NCBI GenBank assembly: GCA_964023205.1
Contig: OZ026850.1
Coordinates: 2,812,368-2,876,367 of the forward strand
DNA length: 64,000 bases
Direction: 5' to 3'
DNA from: Lutraria lutraria
Lineage: Eukaryota > Mollusca > Bivalvia > Venerida > Mactridae
The notes below the pieces were generated by a model that saw only the letters and a program-made list of their open reading frames with translations, searched no databases and had not been told where the DNA came from. How positions within the stretch are numbered: position 1 is the stretch's first letter; each line of letters begins with the position of its first letter. The position numbers and the translations under genes were made by a program. Positions 12,001 to 23,200 of the stretch are shown here, in pieces.

Positions 12001-15000
12001 CAATGAAGGTTTGACACTGGATCCCGGCTTTGAAACAAATATAGGCTTAAGAGCGGTATGGATTTATATGTTCTTATTGTTTGGACTTCTGCTTGAAAAT
12101 AAATTCATAGAAAAGAGAACTTGGCGATCGCCCTTTTGGACACGACTAAAGCTTAGCTATCCTTTGCCATTTTTTATTTTGACATTCACATTAAATGTTG
12201 ATACGTGTGGACCGATTTCAAAATACATGTATACTAAATGGTGTGATAGATACTCGTTTGCGAACAAACACAATAATAATTATAATAATATAGTTTAATT
12301 GAAATAAAACGACCATTGGACATGTTAAGTCTTTGTGATGATGGTATGTTTTCTCTATTTTTCCCCATGAATTTTCTGATAAATATTTGATAGATAAACA
12401 TTACAAGACTTAGAGAGCCGTACGGAGAATGCACTGACGGAAAGGAATTTGAGAAGAAATACAACTTCACTTACAGTAAAGCGGTACGTGTAAGCAGACA
12501 GCATATATAATTATAATAAAGATAAATGTTCCCGGTTTCCTCTAACCCTACTGACCATGCTTATTTCTGCCGAGATTAGACTTCAATTCGGTGTCGGTCA
12601 TTTTCTCTCGACGATTTCTTCTAATTTTTATATGACCTATATCTCAGAACTGACAAAATTAAATATATTTTCAAAAATCGACATTTTATTTTTTGGAGAT
12701 TTTCGCGGAAACCAGGTGCTGTTTCTGGACCTGCCCTAGAGGATTATCATATCACGATCAAATTTAAAAATATGAATAAAGTCCGGAGTCTGCAGAAAAA
12801 ACGTTTGTCGAGTTAATTTAGAGGAATCCATCACCGTTTCCATTTCTTTCCATTACGACTTGGATATTTTCTTATATTTTTCCTAGACAGAAATGACTAG
12901 AGAAACGAAAATATTTTTGTGTGTTTTGTTGCTATTGATAGCGACAAACCTGTACAGTGTTTGCAGCTACTTCCAAATAGAGGTCGTTCTTTTAAAACCG
13001 CCATTGATTATTTAGATAAGACGCATAAATAAAGGTCTTCTACAGTCGACCTTTGTTTACAGGTTTTGGCTGTATTTTGAAATTGTTCGAAATGCTTTTT
13101 GTTTGACACTTTCAGGCTTGTCTGGAGTTTTGTCGCATTCGTAAAATTATTCAGATGTGTGATTGTAAACCCTACAGCACCCCAGACGTGTTGGATCTTG
13201 TTGAGCCAAGTTATTTATCTGTATGCAAGGAATGGGATTATTTTGGTAAGGCAATATCTAGAAAATGATGAATCAATATTAATGTAAACACGCTATGACC
13301 GTCGTTTGTGAAATATAAATTGCTTTACGCCGCAGTCCCATCGGCCTCTCGTTAACTTCGCGTTTTAAGATTTATAGAACGCGAAGAAAAACGTAATGGT
13401 GAACGAACGTAACGTGCGTTTAAAAGCGTTTGTATAGAAATACATGAAAACTTTTTTTGACGAGGTTTAAACATTATTCCCGTTTGGTCGAAAACGTACC
13501 ACTTCGAATTATTTACGTAATCAGTCATGAATTAAACTTGGTGCTATTGTAGTTAACGTAAATTAAACGAATCACGAATTCCGTGTCCAACTGGACGTAA
13601 AGAAATATAACCAAATATAGAAATTGATGTGACATATGGTTTTCCATTTTTCTGGTAAGAGAACTTGATGGTTTTGAAAATGGTTGGAACGTATATAACA
13701 TGCAATTAAGGATCTTAGTTGGGACTGGGGCAATAGCACTAAGATATTTGCGTACTTGAATTGTGTTATTTTTAATCATTCATGCGCGGACGGACGGAAG
13801 AAATAATCATTTTTGTCGCATATTTCAGATTATATTTGTATGTTTTCTGCAAATCAAATGATGGAAAAACAACAATCTGACTGTCACTGTATCAACCCAT
13901 GCTCGTAGGTATTCAAATCAAATTAAAGTACAACCTCTCCAGAGCTGTACTCTGAGTTTAATCATACAGAGGAAAAATCATGATGTTGTTGAATGGATGC
14001 TGTAGCTCAAGAGAGGGCCGTTCTGTGGAGGTTGTACTGTATAATTAATAGACCCTCACGTATCAAAACTCAAATAATTTATGAAAATGAATAAGAGCGT
14101 TTCTTAATAAGATCCAAAATATAACAAAGTAACTCTTTGTACGCACTTTGCTCTGAATCGCATCCTGAGAGAAAACTTGCAGGCTAGGGGTAACTAAGGG
14201 GCAGCATCCGGTAGTGTACCAAAGACTTCTTTGACTGTAAATATACCGCTACAGAATACGGTAAGGCTTTTTGACAAAAAGGCTTTGAAACATAAATACT
14301 GTTAAACCTGTGAACAAAGGCAATATTTACTACATAGGAAGTAGAAACTATGGCCACTATTGACGGATGGCCTTTATTCGTAGGTCATTTGTTGTATATT
14401 ATCAATGACGGTTTCAAAACACGGACTTAATTCACAGGGTGGCTTTATTCGGGGATGGCCGCTAACTCAGGTTTGAATGTAAATGCAATATTAGCAGAGC
14501 ATACATGTATATATAAATACGATAATACTTTCATGTTTCAGCGAATTTATGTATCAGATGATGATCTCTGGGCGATCTTGGCCGAATAAAGGATATCTGG
14601 TAAGTGGTAGTTACCTCGAAAGCGTTGTTTGCAACATTTTAGGCACAAAGGTATCTTGTTGGCTTGTAATGCGCTCCAGTTATACATTGGGCTTGTTTAA
14701 CGTCGCACAATCAGTCAGGATCATTCGGTGATTTATCCAGATTTAACCGTGAAGGAATTTTGTTAAAACATGAAAAAATACCGAATTAACGCCAACTTGG
14801 CTAAGATTTACCTCTATCCCAATACTCAAACAATGCAGTCCACGAAACGATTGGCATGTCTCTCAACATCGGCCAAACTACATAGTTCACAAAACAATCG
14901 GAACGTCTCGGACTAATCACTATATAACAGGCCCCAGTTTCACAAAAAAATAATATTTTGCTTAAACTCAACTTAAATATTAAATCGTATATTTCTTTGT

Positions 15001-18000
15001 TTTATTGTAAGCAATTGAGAATGTGGTATTAAAAGAAGGTACAAAAATGATCTAATCAAAATTTCCCACAATTTCAATCAAATTACAATTTGTTGATATG
15101 GTATAATTCAGTAAAATTGATTTAAGTCTGTTATTGGGAATTTGACTTTTGACTCAAATGAAAAAGGAGTTCTGAAATTTAATTTGTCTGCCAAATCCAC
15201 CATACTTGATGCTGGCATGTTTGACATCACCTTAGTAAATAAGGAAAGAATGGTAATATGTCTGATCCTCTGATGGAAGACACAAGATCTCTAGACAGAA
15301 AAAAACACTCGAGTCCATTATTGAATTTCCGCTCAATTTTGTTTGTGAAACTAGAGCCTGAGTTCTAAAAAGAATTTCTACATCTTTTACAGGAAAAAGT
15401 GTTGATGAGAGATTTGTGTTCGAAGAACATATCTTCTTCAAATAAAGTCTGCTTTCAGCTGAAGAATGATAGCGAAGAGTTTAACTATGAAAGGTGAGTG
15501 AACAAATCTACGAAATTACGCCGTTTGGACAAGAAAAGTAAAAAAGTAGAGGGCCTTCAGTGACAAAAATCCGGACCGGGGGTAGCCCTTTATATAAGGA
15601 GTTGCAACAGTTATGTGGCATTAGAAGAAAACGAAAAATAATGCACTTACGCGATGTTTTCCTAGTTCGAATGACAGAAAATGCGCTTGTAACGATAACA
15701 TTGTGACGTCACTAGGTCACGTGGATTCCCCGCACTGAAAGCGGCTTTGTGCTTAGAATGTTTCGACCGTACCATAAAGTAAAACTAGCTATATATGTTC
15801 ATCTAAACCTGTGATAGTGTCCACCTCTGAATAAAACCTACCATAGGATTAAAGGTCATTCTTTAATTATTCAGAATGAAATAACCTCAGAATTAAGACC
15901 ACCTGGCAATAAGGGCCAAATTTTGTCTTATCCAATGGTGGCCTGTATTCACTGTCCTTTTTTTCATTATAGATATAAAAACAGCTTTGCTAGAATCCTC
16001 ATCTATTTCGAAGACCTTAATTACGAGAAGATTACGGAAGAGCCATTTTACTCGGTAAGGGACATCTCTTGGCACTAAATAGGAACCATATTTTTCACAT
16101 GTTTCTCTTTTTGTTTGTTTGGGGCTTTCAAGCAGACCGTTCCAAGTCGGTGGAAATTTCTACTCGAGGAAAATTTTTTTTTTTTTGTTAGTAGAGTAAA
16201 ATAACCTTCAAATAAGGGTCATCTGTCAAAAAGGGCCAAGTTTTGTCATTCTCAAGGAGTGGCCTTTTTCACAAGTTTGACCTCACTACATTTATATCGT
16301 CAGATCTATGTATAAAGATATCAAAATGTGTGACATGCATACAATATGGACCCTTAATACAGTTGGCTCTTACTGAGAGGGCAACTGAATCTATTGTATC
16401 AATTCATATTACCACGAGAGGCCCCATTTTCAATGCGGCACTTTAAGGAACTTTCATTAGTACTCCATTTAACGTTTTCACCTTTGAGATAATGCTGAAT
16501 CGTGGAATACTGTGTGGTAACATAGAATAAGTCTACTGAATTATTTCGTCCAATTATTAAGCCACTGTCCAGGAACTTTTTTTCAAAACAGAAGTTTCTT
16601 TCATTCTTTGGTCTTGATACTGTAAACATGATTGTGTAAATTTATTCAAGCTTTGTACTATCATATGTGTGTTAGCGTATTTTTTTTCAATATTAAGTCA
16701 ACATTTATTTATTCAAAAAGCTATTTTTTACTTCAGAACAAATATGTGTTTTATATATTATAAATTATGATGAATCATATTTGTTGCCGCTACAGTTATG
16801 AAACTATTAAAGTAAATATTGACTCGGAATTTATTATGAAAGATATGAAGTTAATCAATCAAATATTGATTTTTTGGGGGGAATCAAACATTTTTATCGG
16901 TCAAGGGTCGTACAATAAAGAATAAAGAGCAGATCTTCTCTTAATTAAGCAACAACCTCCCTTTAGCGATAGCATGATATATTCCCCATTGCATGATTTA
17001 ACTTTTAAGAGCAACGTCCTGTCAACAACAACAACAACATAATTGTGTTACCCCCAAAGGGTGTTGCTTTGGAGAGGTTGCAACGAATTTCCTCACCTTG
17101 AGGGAACCAGCCTTAATATGGTGTATATGTATACTGTATTTATGTTTGATCAATTAAAACTGTGTACTCCGGATCATTTTGTCCTATTGTACTTGTATAC
17201 AGAACAACCTCTGTAGAGCAACACCCTGTGTGAGCTGCAAATATTGGCCGTTGTTAAGAGTTTGTTGCTCTACAGAGGTTAAATTTATAGCAAATATCAG
17301 CGAAGGGAAATTTTGAAGGAGTTGTTATAGAGAGGTTGTTGCTTTACAGAGGTTAAATTTATAGCAAATATCAGCGTAGCGAAATTTTTAAGGAGTTGTT
17401 ATAGAGAGGTTGTTGCTCTACAGAGGTTAAATTTATAGCAAATATCAGCGTAGGGAAATTTTTAAGGAGTTGTTATAGAGAGGTTGTTGCTCTACAGAGG
17501 TTAAATTTATAGCAAATATCAGCGTAGGGAAATTTTTAAGGAGTTGTTATAGAGAGGTTGTTGCTCTACAGAGGTTAAATTTATAGCAAATATCAGCGTA
17601 GGGAAATTTTTAAGGAGTTGTTATAGAGAGGTTGTTGCTCTACAGAGGTTAAATTTATAGTCAATATCAGCATAGGGAAATTTTGAAGGAGTTGTTATAG
17701 AGAGGTTGCTGCTCTACAGAGGGCCGCTCTGGAGAGGTTTCACATATATATATATTTATAAAATAAATCTTGTAAAAGCTCTTTAACACTATTCGTTAGT
17801 CGGTGTTCGTCTGTCTGTTCAAACTACATCAATGTTAACGTATTGGGATCCTAACACCCAATTTTTGAAAATATTGAAGGAAAAAGAACATGAATTTAAA
17901 TGAAAATTCATGGTAAAAATTGTTCCATCACCCTATTTTTTTACCAGAATTTTATGATTATTGATTGTTCTTACAGACAGTTCGATTTATCTCGGACATA

Positions 18001-18138
18001 GGGGGCGCTGTCGGTCTATTTCTTGGGACCTCGTTGCTGAGTTTGTTTGAGATACTACAGCTGATACTAGAGATTGTTCTTCACCTTAATAACAAGACAA
18101 TGAAACAACCAATTTCCAACGGACCAACGAGTGTTTAG
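6067..18138 (+). CDS. DEG/ENaC-family amiloride-type sodium channel subunit (15 coding exons)
   Basis: Exons: 6067-6245, 7037-7184, 8304-8890, 9551-9658, 10538-10618, 11204-11269, 11489-11583, 11892-12055, 12394-12483, 13116-13245, 13829-13904, 14542-14599, 15393-15493, 15973-16054, 17977-18138. The sum is 2127 nt, giving 708 aa plus stop. The product should be a trimeric cation channel subunit of the plasma membrane. Visible hallmarks are: the N-terminal His-Gly gating motif (residues 23-24); TM1 (~33-55) followed by SYPVQTTVSLEF and FPAISFCNMNP; GHQ at the start of exon 5; KYGNCYT; the PGxxTxIGL block; RLREPYGECT; the paired C..C.C cysteines of exons 10-11; and the pore helix SDIGGAVGLFLGTSLLSLFE, with GTS (672-674) as the selectivity filter. 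Residues ~110-340 are an unusually long, acidic, Asn-glycosylation-rich insertion. The start has context CAAAATGG. FMRFamide-gated or ASIC-like subtype cannot be decided here. Confidence 0.93.
6719..6842. mobile_element. 'CCTGTGAACAAAGGCC' palindromic element in intron 1
   Basis: Landmarks GGTCACCTGTCAATAAAG and GGATGGCCTTTGTTCACAGGTTTGACTA; reversed orientation relative to the copy at 9088. Confidence 0.55.
7267..7463. mobile_element. 'ATTTCGTGGATTTCGTGG' palindromic element, copy 1 (intron 2)
   Basis: About 200 bp, nearly self-complementary: AATCATTAATTTTCGTTGG at the left and an imperfect inverse (CCTAACGAAAATAAATGA) at the right, with CCACGAA/TTCGTGG repeats inside. Four better-preserved copies lie at 19130, 33331, 38665 and 55505. 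Confidence 0.7.
7490..7660. mobile_element. 'ACCAGAAACAAACATTTT' dispersed element, intron 2 copy
   Basis: Landmarks GAAAGCGCGCGGAAAGGTAAA, a CCGTTCCTCGGGC block, then AGAAACAACCATTTTTACGCC. The same order recurs near 37500, 42650, 44520, 51990 and 52720. Confidence 0.45.
9088..9262. mobile_element. 'CCTGTGAACAAAGGCC' palindromic element in intron 3
   Basis: Complete copy: CAGTCAAGCCTGTGAACAAAGG at the left and AGGTGGCCGGTCACAAAGGCTTGACT at the right, with ATAATCAATGATAGTTTT in the middle. Confidence 0.65.
9720..10015. repeat. Dispersed repeat fragment in intron 4
   Basis: Ends in GACTTCAATGCAAATTTTAAGG...GATAACTCAAA, which is also found near 262-300. The segment with CTGTCTGTTCG/ACCAAACTTTAACC and AGGTCAGGGTCAC is typical of anonymous dispersed repeats. 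No transposase or reverse transcriptase frame is visible. Confidence 0.35.
10704..11079. mobile_element. CACACCGGAC terminal-inverted-repeat element (376 bp) in intron 5
   Basis: Ends are CCCTCGTCACACCGGACTTG and CAAGTCCGG-like inverse (GAGTCCGGTGTGACGGGG). The interior is clearly richer in GC than the surrounding intron and carries many GTCxCxC/CGT words. No transposase frame, so non-autonomous. Confidence 0.65.
11280..11455. mobile_element. 'ACCAGAAACAAACATTTT' dispersed element in intron 6
   Basis: Contains TTTACCTTTCCGC..., a CTACTAGCATGCTAGTA palindrome and ATGTAACCAGAAACAAACAT near its end. It reaches to within about 35 bp of the exon 7 acceptor. Confidence 0.4.
12983..13076. mobile_element. 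'CCTGTGAACAAAGGCC' element fragment in intron 9
   Basis: AGGTCGTTCTTTTAAAACCGCCATTGATTATTTAGA followed by CGACCTTTGTTTACAGG; right half of the family, reversed. Confidence 0.45.
13925..14042. mobile_element. 'ACAACCTC' palindromic element in intron 11
   Basis: Starts GTACAACCTCTCCAGAG and ends GGGCCGTTCTGTGGAGGTTGTACTGTA, an inverted pair. Confidence 0.6.
14299..14480. mobile_element. 'CCTGTGAACAAAGGCC' palindromic element in intron 11
   Basis: Complete copy: TTAAACCTGTGAACAAAGGC at the left, GGATGGCCGCTAACTCAGGTTTGA at the right, with GGTGGCTTTATTCGGGG inside. Confidence 0.65.
15806..15962. mobile_element. 'CCTGTGAACAAAGGCC' palindromic element next to exon 14 acceptor
   Basis: AAACCTGTGATAGTGTCCACCTC, then GGTCATTCTTTAATTATT, then GGTGGCCTGTATTCACTGTCC. 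Its right end is about 10 bp from the exon 14 splice acceptor. Confidence 0.5.
16196..16276. mobile_element. 'CCTGTGAACAAAGGCC' element fragment in intron 14
   Basis: ACCTTCAAATAAGGGTCATCTGTCAAAAAGGGCC, then AGTGGCCTTTTTCACAAGTTTGACC. Partial copy. Confidence 0.4.
16943..17092. mobile_element. 'ACAACCTC' palindromic element in intron 14
   Basis: AGCAACAACCTCCC...GAGCAACGTCCTGTCAACAACAACAACA...CCCCCAAAGGGTGTTGCTTTGGAGAGGTTGCAAC. Confidence 0.55.
17203..17742. repeat. 74-bp tandem array grown inside an 'ACAACCTC' element
   Basis: The word CAGAGGTTAAATTTATAG recurs at exact 74-bp spacing (17273, 17347, 17421, 17495, 17569, 17643; a truncated copy at 17717). The array is bounded by AACAACCTCTGTAGAGCAAC on the left and GGGCCGCTCTGGAGAGGTTTCACATA on the right, the usual ends of the dispersed element. 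It lies in the last intron of the channel gene. Confidence 0.85.
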
Positions 18139-18327
18139 AAGTTCATAAAGTTGTCGAGAAGACAGACCGGTATGTTGCGGTCAAATTTAGTAGAACATTG
18201 TTCTTGTTAAAGTACTTAAAGCGCTTTGGGTTAATCGAGATAAACTGTTTCCCATTCCATGATGCAGTGCACCAAAAGCTTTGTACACACAAGTCAACGG
18301 GAACCAGTTTAGTGTTAGGAAAATCAG

Positions 18328-18613
18328 CAATCGGAACTCCTTGGTCTGAAGAAAATGTCTCAGACAAAATAGACTGGTCGCCATTTTGTTGTTATTGTTC
18401 ACGGGCTACTTTCCGTCATGGCTGAGCCCGGGAATCAAACGATGGATACAACCGGTTTCTCCTTCAATGGGAACTTGAAGTCCATTCTATCAATCGCGAA
18501 CGATAAACATATTTGAAAGTCTGCCATTCTGAGAACGAATCTTGTAAACGAGTGTTTAGTGTTGAACAAGTAGTGACCGGAAACTGACGGGAATGTCCGG
18601 GAAGTTACGATTG
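18328..18613. mobile_element. TIR element with ends CAATCGGAACTCC / GAAGTTACGATTG
   Basis: Internal blocks (CCATTTTGTTGTTATTGTTCACGGGCTACTTTCC and TGGGAACTTGAAGTCCATTCTATCAATCGCGAAC) also occur in the larger copy at 27443-28174. Short copies lie at 40025 and 42094. No transposase frame. Confidence 0.6.
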
Positions 18614-19129
18614 GAAAGAAAGGGAAGTAACAGTCATCATATGTGTACATAATAAATAGTGTTGATATTATTTCATGACGGCCATTTTTTCGGACCCATT
18701 TTCCACATTTCTTCTGTACTTCTGTACTAACTTGAAAATGTGACCTCATTAATTCTAAGTCTACAATGTGATACACATGTTATGATACTGAGTTTTTACT
18801 GTTTATAGTAAATCGCCTACCTGCTTCATTAAACTGAATATCTAAGTGATAAATATTGCTACTAGTCTTAAAGCAATTGCAGCTGCATCAAAGAAACCAT
18901 ATTTGCGCATGCTCCGCACAATACTTTTAGATCCAGCACAGTTTTCAATTCATAATATGTAACTTCTTGTATTTCGTGTGTTTATATTTTGACCGTTTAT
19001 TGTTTACAATGTTTTATATTCACCACCAACAAATGTACGAACACTTGAGAAGTTTTAGTTGTTTATGACTCACACAACAGCATATTTACTCCAAGCGCAT
19101 TAAAAGGACATTTTCAACAGCGTTTTAGT

Positions 19130-19342
19130 TACTGTAGAATCATTAATTTTCGTTGGGGATTTAATTTCGTGGATTTCGTGGTTCGACTCATCCACGAAAT
19201 CAAATGCCCACGAATTCAAATGCGGAGATAAGGCATTTCTTTTCAAAAATCAAAATCCACGAATTTATGTCCCCACGAAATAGCCTTTTTTGTAAAAGCC
19301 ACGAAAATTGAACCCAACGAAAATTAATGATTCCACAGTATA
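19130..19342. mobile_element. 'ATTTCGTGGATTTCGTGG' palindromic element, copy 2
   Basis: Complete ~210-bp copy with inverted ends TACTGTAGAATCATTAATTT and AAATTAATGATTCCACAGTA. Confidence 0.8.
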
Positions 19343-19400
19343 TACCCGAGGGCAGTTGACAAAACCAGTTCTCCACAAGTTACTGCCAATTTCTTCAAAA

Positions 19401-19484
19401 GCATGCAATCTGTGCTTATTTGATTGAAGGGAGGCTTGACTTCAGCCAAACTTCCCTTCAATCAAATTAGCACAGATTGCATGC
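19401..19484. ncRNA. Near-perfect 84-nt hairpin (possible small-RNA precursor or miniature palindrome)
   Basis: The left arm GCATGCAATCTGTGCTTATT continues with TGATTGAAGGGA and pairs with the right arm (TCCCTTCAATCAAATTAGCA then CAGATTGCATGC). There is a single mismatch over about 32 bp and a ~20-nt loop. The flanks do not pair. Arm and loop sizes match an animal pre-miRNA, but the arms are more perfect than most. A recent inverted duplication is the other explanation. Confidence 0.35.
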
Positions 19485-19637
19485 ATTATGCCAAGTGCTT
19501 AAACAGACATACCTAAGGTATGTACACCTAAAGCTCTCCCTATTGAGCCAATAGGTTCGGATCCTAAGTTCTAAAGCTGCTAGATTCTAAAGTTGATGAA
19601 ATAATATAAACACATTCGTTTGAAAACAAAAAATAAC

Positions 19638-19643
19638 TTTATT
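19638..19643 (-). terminator. Possible polyadenylation signal of the Cys-loop receptor gene
   Basis: AATAAA on the minus strand about 660 nt past the stop at 20300. A plausible 3'-UTR length, but the hexamer is expected often in DNA this AT-rich. Confidence 0.25.
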
Positions 19644-20299
19644 GCAGGATGAAACGTTCAACAAACTTAATATTAACAGGAAATATAACAACATACTTAA
19701 CAAAATAAATATTGAAAGATAATTCAACGATAGAAGACCTGAAACAATTACATTGAGTTATACATAAAACCAATTTTCTTTCTCTTTTCGTAAGTAACTT
19801 CTGTACACTTGGTCGAATTTGTTAATGTCCAGCTTATATCTTTTAGCACTAGACAAAATCACTGAACACACTTTATTGATATCCATGGTGGTCAATCAAA
19901 CATTTCTTAAATAAATCTCGATTTGGTAAATATATGGATCTCCTACAAATATTGGAAAACTTAAGAATCAATCTACTTGCTGTTTTTTTTCTCCAAAAAT
20001 CGAGTTTTAAAAGAAGGAGGTTCAAAATTAGTCTCAGATAACATTCCACGTAATGAATGTCCCTAGAGACTGGAGGTGAACGGCACTAAGTGCTGCAATA
20101 GTTATAATGAAATGGTCAGGGGTGAACCAGGGGAAAATAAATACAAATGTACATTAATTGATTCGTGATAACTCAAATACTCGGATGCTCACCGAAGCCC
20201 TAATAACTCGTACTACAGTACATAGTACATCTATTACATTTTCTTAAAGTGTTGAAATTGTCAGTTTATACATATAGTCAGAATTGAAATCTTTCCAGA

Positions 20300-23200
20300 T
20301 TATTCGAAAGACGTTTCGCTGACACGTTGCATCATAAGACTAAAGAAAGTGACGGAGAAGAAAAGAACAACGAAGAAGAAGACCACAAAGAGAATCGTAT
20401 CGAGCTTCTCAAGGAACATCCCCCATGTATAGATCTCCTCCTCCTCCTCCTCCATTTCTGCATCAATCATGATTGCCTGTTCGAATTCTTTCTTCTTTTC
20501 ACTTCCTTTTACTTCACCTCCTTTTGTCGGATTGCCTTCCATGTCTTCAAGAACGAACGGCATCACTTTGTTTTTCTCACACCCCTTAGATTTCCTCTTC
20601 GGGCGGAAACACCTTATGCTACACTCTTTGTCACCGATACTTGCCATAACTTTAGCCTGGATGATAGTGTAGAAGACGGACAGGACACTGAGAAACAAGA
20701 GAACGATGATAAACAACAAGAATAGTGAGACCTGGAGAGAATTGTCCGGAAGAGTATCACTGACGATGGTGACGAAGATACCATACGATAGAAAAATGGT
20801 GATAGCAAAGGAACCTTTCTCGCCGGAGCCAATTGGTACCAAGAAGATGCAGATGTTGAGGAAAGCCAACATGAGAAGAGGCATTATCAGCGTGAATGTA
20901 GTGAAGTTTGCACGTCGCTGTAGATTAAAAACCACATCGATGAACCAAGTGTTGTAGTTGAGATACCTGTTGGTATTGACGCTTGAAATTACCCAAGCAG
21001 AGTTTTCAGTGAATTCATCAAGATTAACATCACCGTCGTGGCTTAGTGAGACTGTAGTCTGAGTCTCATCAGACACATAGTAGGTGATAGTACACCTTTG
21101 TTCATCAAATGGGTAATACTTGATATCCACATGACACACAACACTGAAAAGATCATAATGAAACAAATAAGTGTCGTGTACAAAATATAATAACAAACAA
21201 GCGGCCACTTATAGAAATTAAAGGAAATTTTCAAAGAAATCCCTAAAAAAACACAAAAAGCAAACTACCAAATCAATGAAACCAAAAAAAAATGGAAAAA
21301 AATAACATCACAAAAGAGAGAGGTCGCAAAAAATATTCACACAACCGTGGAATGGTCTGCGGTATAATTCTACAAGTGTTGAAGAAGATTCAAAGGAACA
21401 AACCTAACTCTAACTTGTCGATACACCTAATATAAACATAGAAAAATATCCCATCAGAACTCAAAAGTACAAAAATGCTCTGATAGAGATATGCCAATAA
21501 CTTAAAGGTAACCTGAGTAGACACATTGTTAATGATACATATGGTGTTTCAATCACAAAGACGAGTAGTGTCGCTAAGGGGTTCGTCTTGATGAACAAAC
21601 ACTACAACAAAGCAAAAGGATTCTTCAACCGGAAAGCCTTAATTAATACAATGTCCAAAACAAAACGCAAAAGAATGTTCAAACTCACCTGTAAATGCCT
21701 TCAGGCACCCAGTGTACATCTCCGTTGCTTTCAAGTTTAGCAATATCTGCGTCTGGATTGCCTACAACTCCTTCACCATCGAATTCCTGAAAAATAAAGG
21801 CTACTGAACTTTTCTCATTCAACTCATAATATTTTCTTATCCAAACTCCACTTAAATTAATCCATCTTCCTACCTGAGCACTAGTTCGACTACTAGTATT
21901 TGTGTAATTGCATAGCTGAATTGTCAAGGCATTGAACCAATCAGGTGCCATGTAACAAACATAATCTCTAATCATGAAAACTCTCTAAACTGACAGTTTC
22001 AAAAAGATAACATGCATTTTTATTTTGACCATCAAAGAAGAAAAATAGGAGTGTTATGTATCGTCCGCTTTGTCTAGATACGCTCAATACCATGCATGAA
22101 TTGTATGCTTGTAGCTGTAACATAAAGAAGCTAAATCGCTGGGTCACAAACGCCTAACTTGCCGATTTTTCTTGTAACCACACAATCTTTAATCGTGCTT
22201 TCTCAAAACGAAAACAATGAGGTTATACGATAGTAGAATTAATGTTATGGCATCTAAAAGCAATTCTAATCCAGTCAAAATGACTACATGTACTGATACG
22301 ATATTTCAGGCCGGCCGTCTTGACATTCTTTTTGCGATATTATAGTTCCACACTTTACGTGGCAGATTTGTGTATACATTCAGTCAAATCCATTAATCGC
22401 TATTGTAATCCAAACAATTACCTTTAAAATAATCAAACTCGGCCGCCATATTTGATTTACAGGAACTTTTATGGAGTCTGTGTTGGCATACGTAGCCGGG
22501 TCCCAGGTGATAACCTCGTCATTCCAAGTGATTGTAAAGTAGCCAAGAATTGAAAACTTTTGTTCAGCTGTGTCAAACTCGAGCAAACTCTGTGGAACAA
22601 ACTTGGTCCGCAGGGGAACAGTTTCCGTCTGTGTATGTCGTGGCCTAATTCTGGTATCATATCTGAATAAAACATACAAAAGCAACGTATCAAGGTGTGT
22701 TTTTTGTTAGTTTGTCCGCCTGTCAGTTTGTTCGATCATTCAAATAATATTTGGTATTCAACTTATGTACATGTATAACATTGACGAATATTTAACTGAA
22801 GTTAAGCATACAGCGCTAAAGGATCTGTATGTATCTCCATTCAAAAAGAAAAAAAAATTTTTTTATAAATTTTAGTCTTCAACTAAATAGACGTACACGC
22901 AGACATTATTACATATAGATAAGAAAATGATTCCTACAAACACGCGCTCGAAATTTACCCATTTATACCAAAATACTACCCTCTCCATATCCCCGGTTGG
23001 AACTTTAAAAAATGCGCTTTCGTTTTAATTCTTATTATAATTATATCAATTATATTAGTATTAGTACCGATAATTACACAATCTCATATTAATACATGGG
23101 TTTATTATATTTTTAAAAATGATAAACGACACATTTTCATCAGTCTCATTTTCATGGCAATCTTTGAGAGTCCAAGACAATATTCATAGCTACTAGTATA

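Larger units (their letters stand above)
18139..20299. other. Tail-to-tail intergenic region between the two channel genes
   Basis: No coding exon seen. It holds a TIR element (18328-18613), a palindromic element (19130-19342), a near-perfect hairpin (19401-19484) and a minus-strand AATAAA at 19638-19643. Confidence 0.5.

Noticed and set aside
20327..20725. Plus-strand frame of 132 codons
   Set aside because: Antisense shadow of the last exon of the Cys-loop receptor gene.
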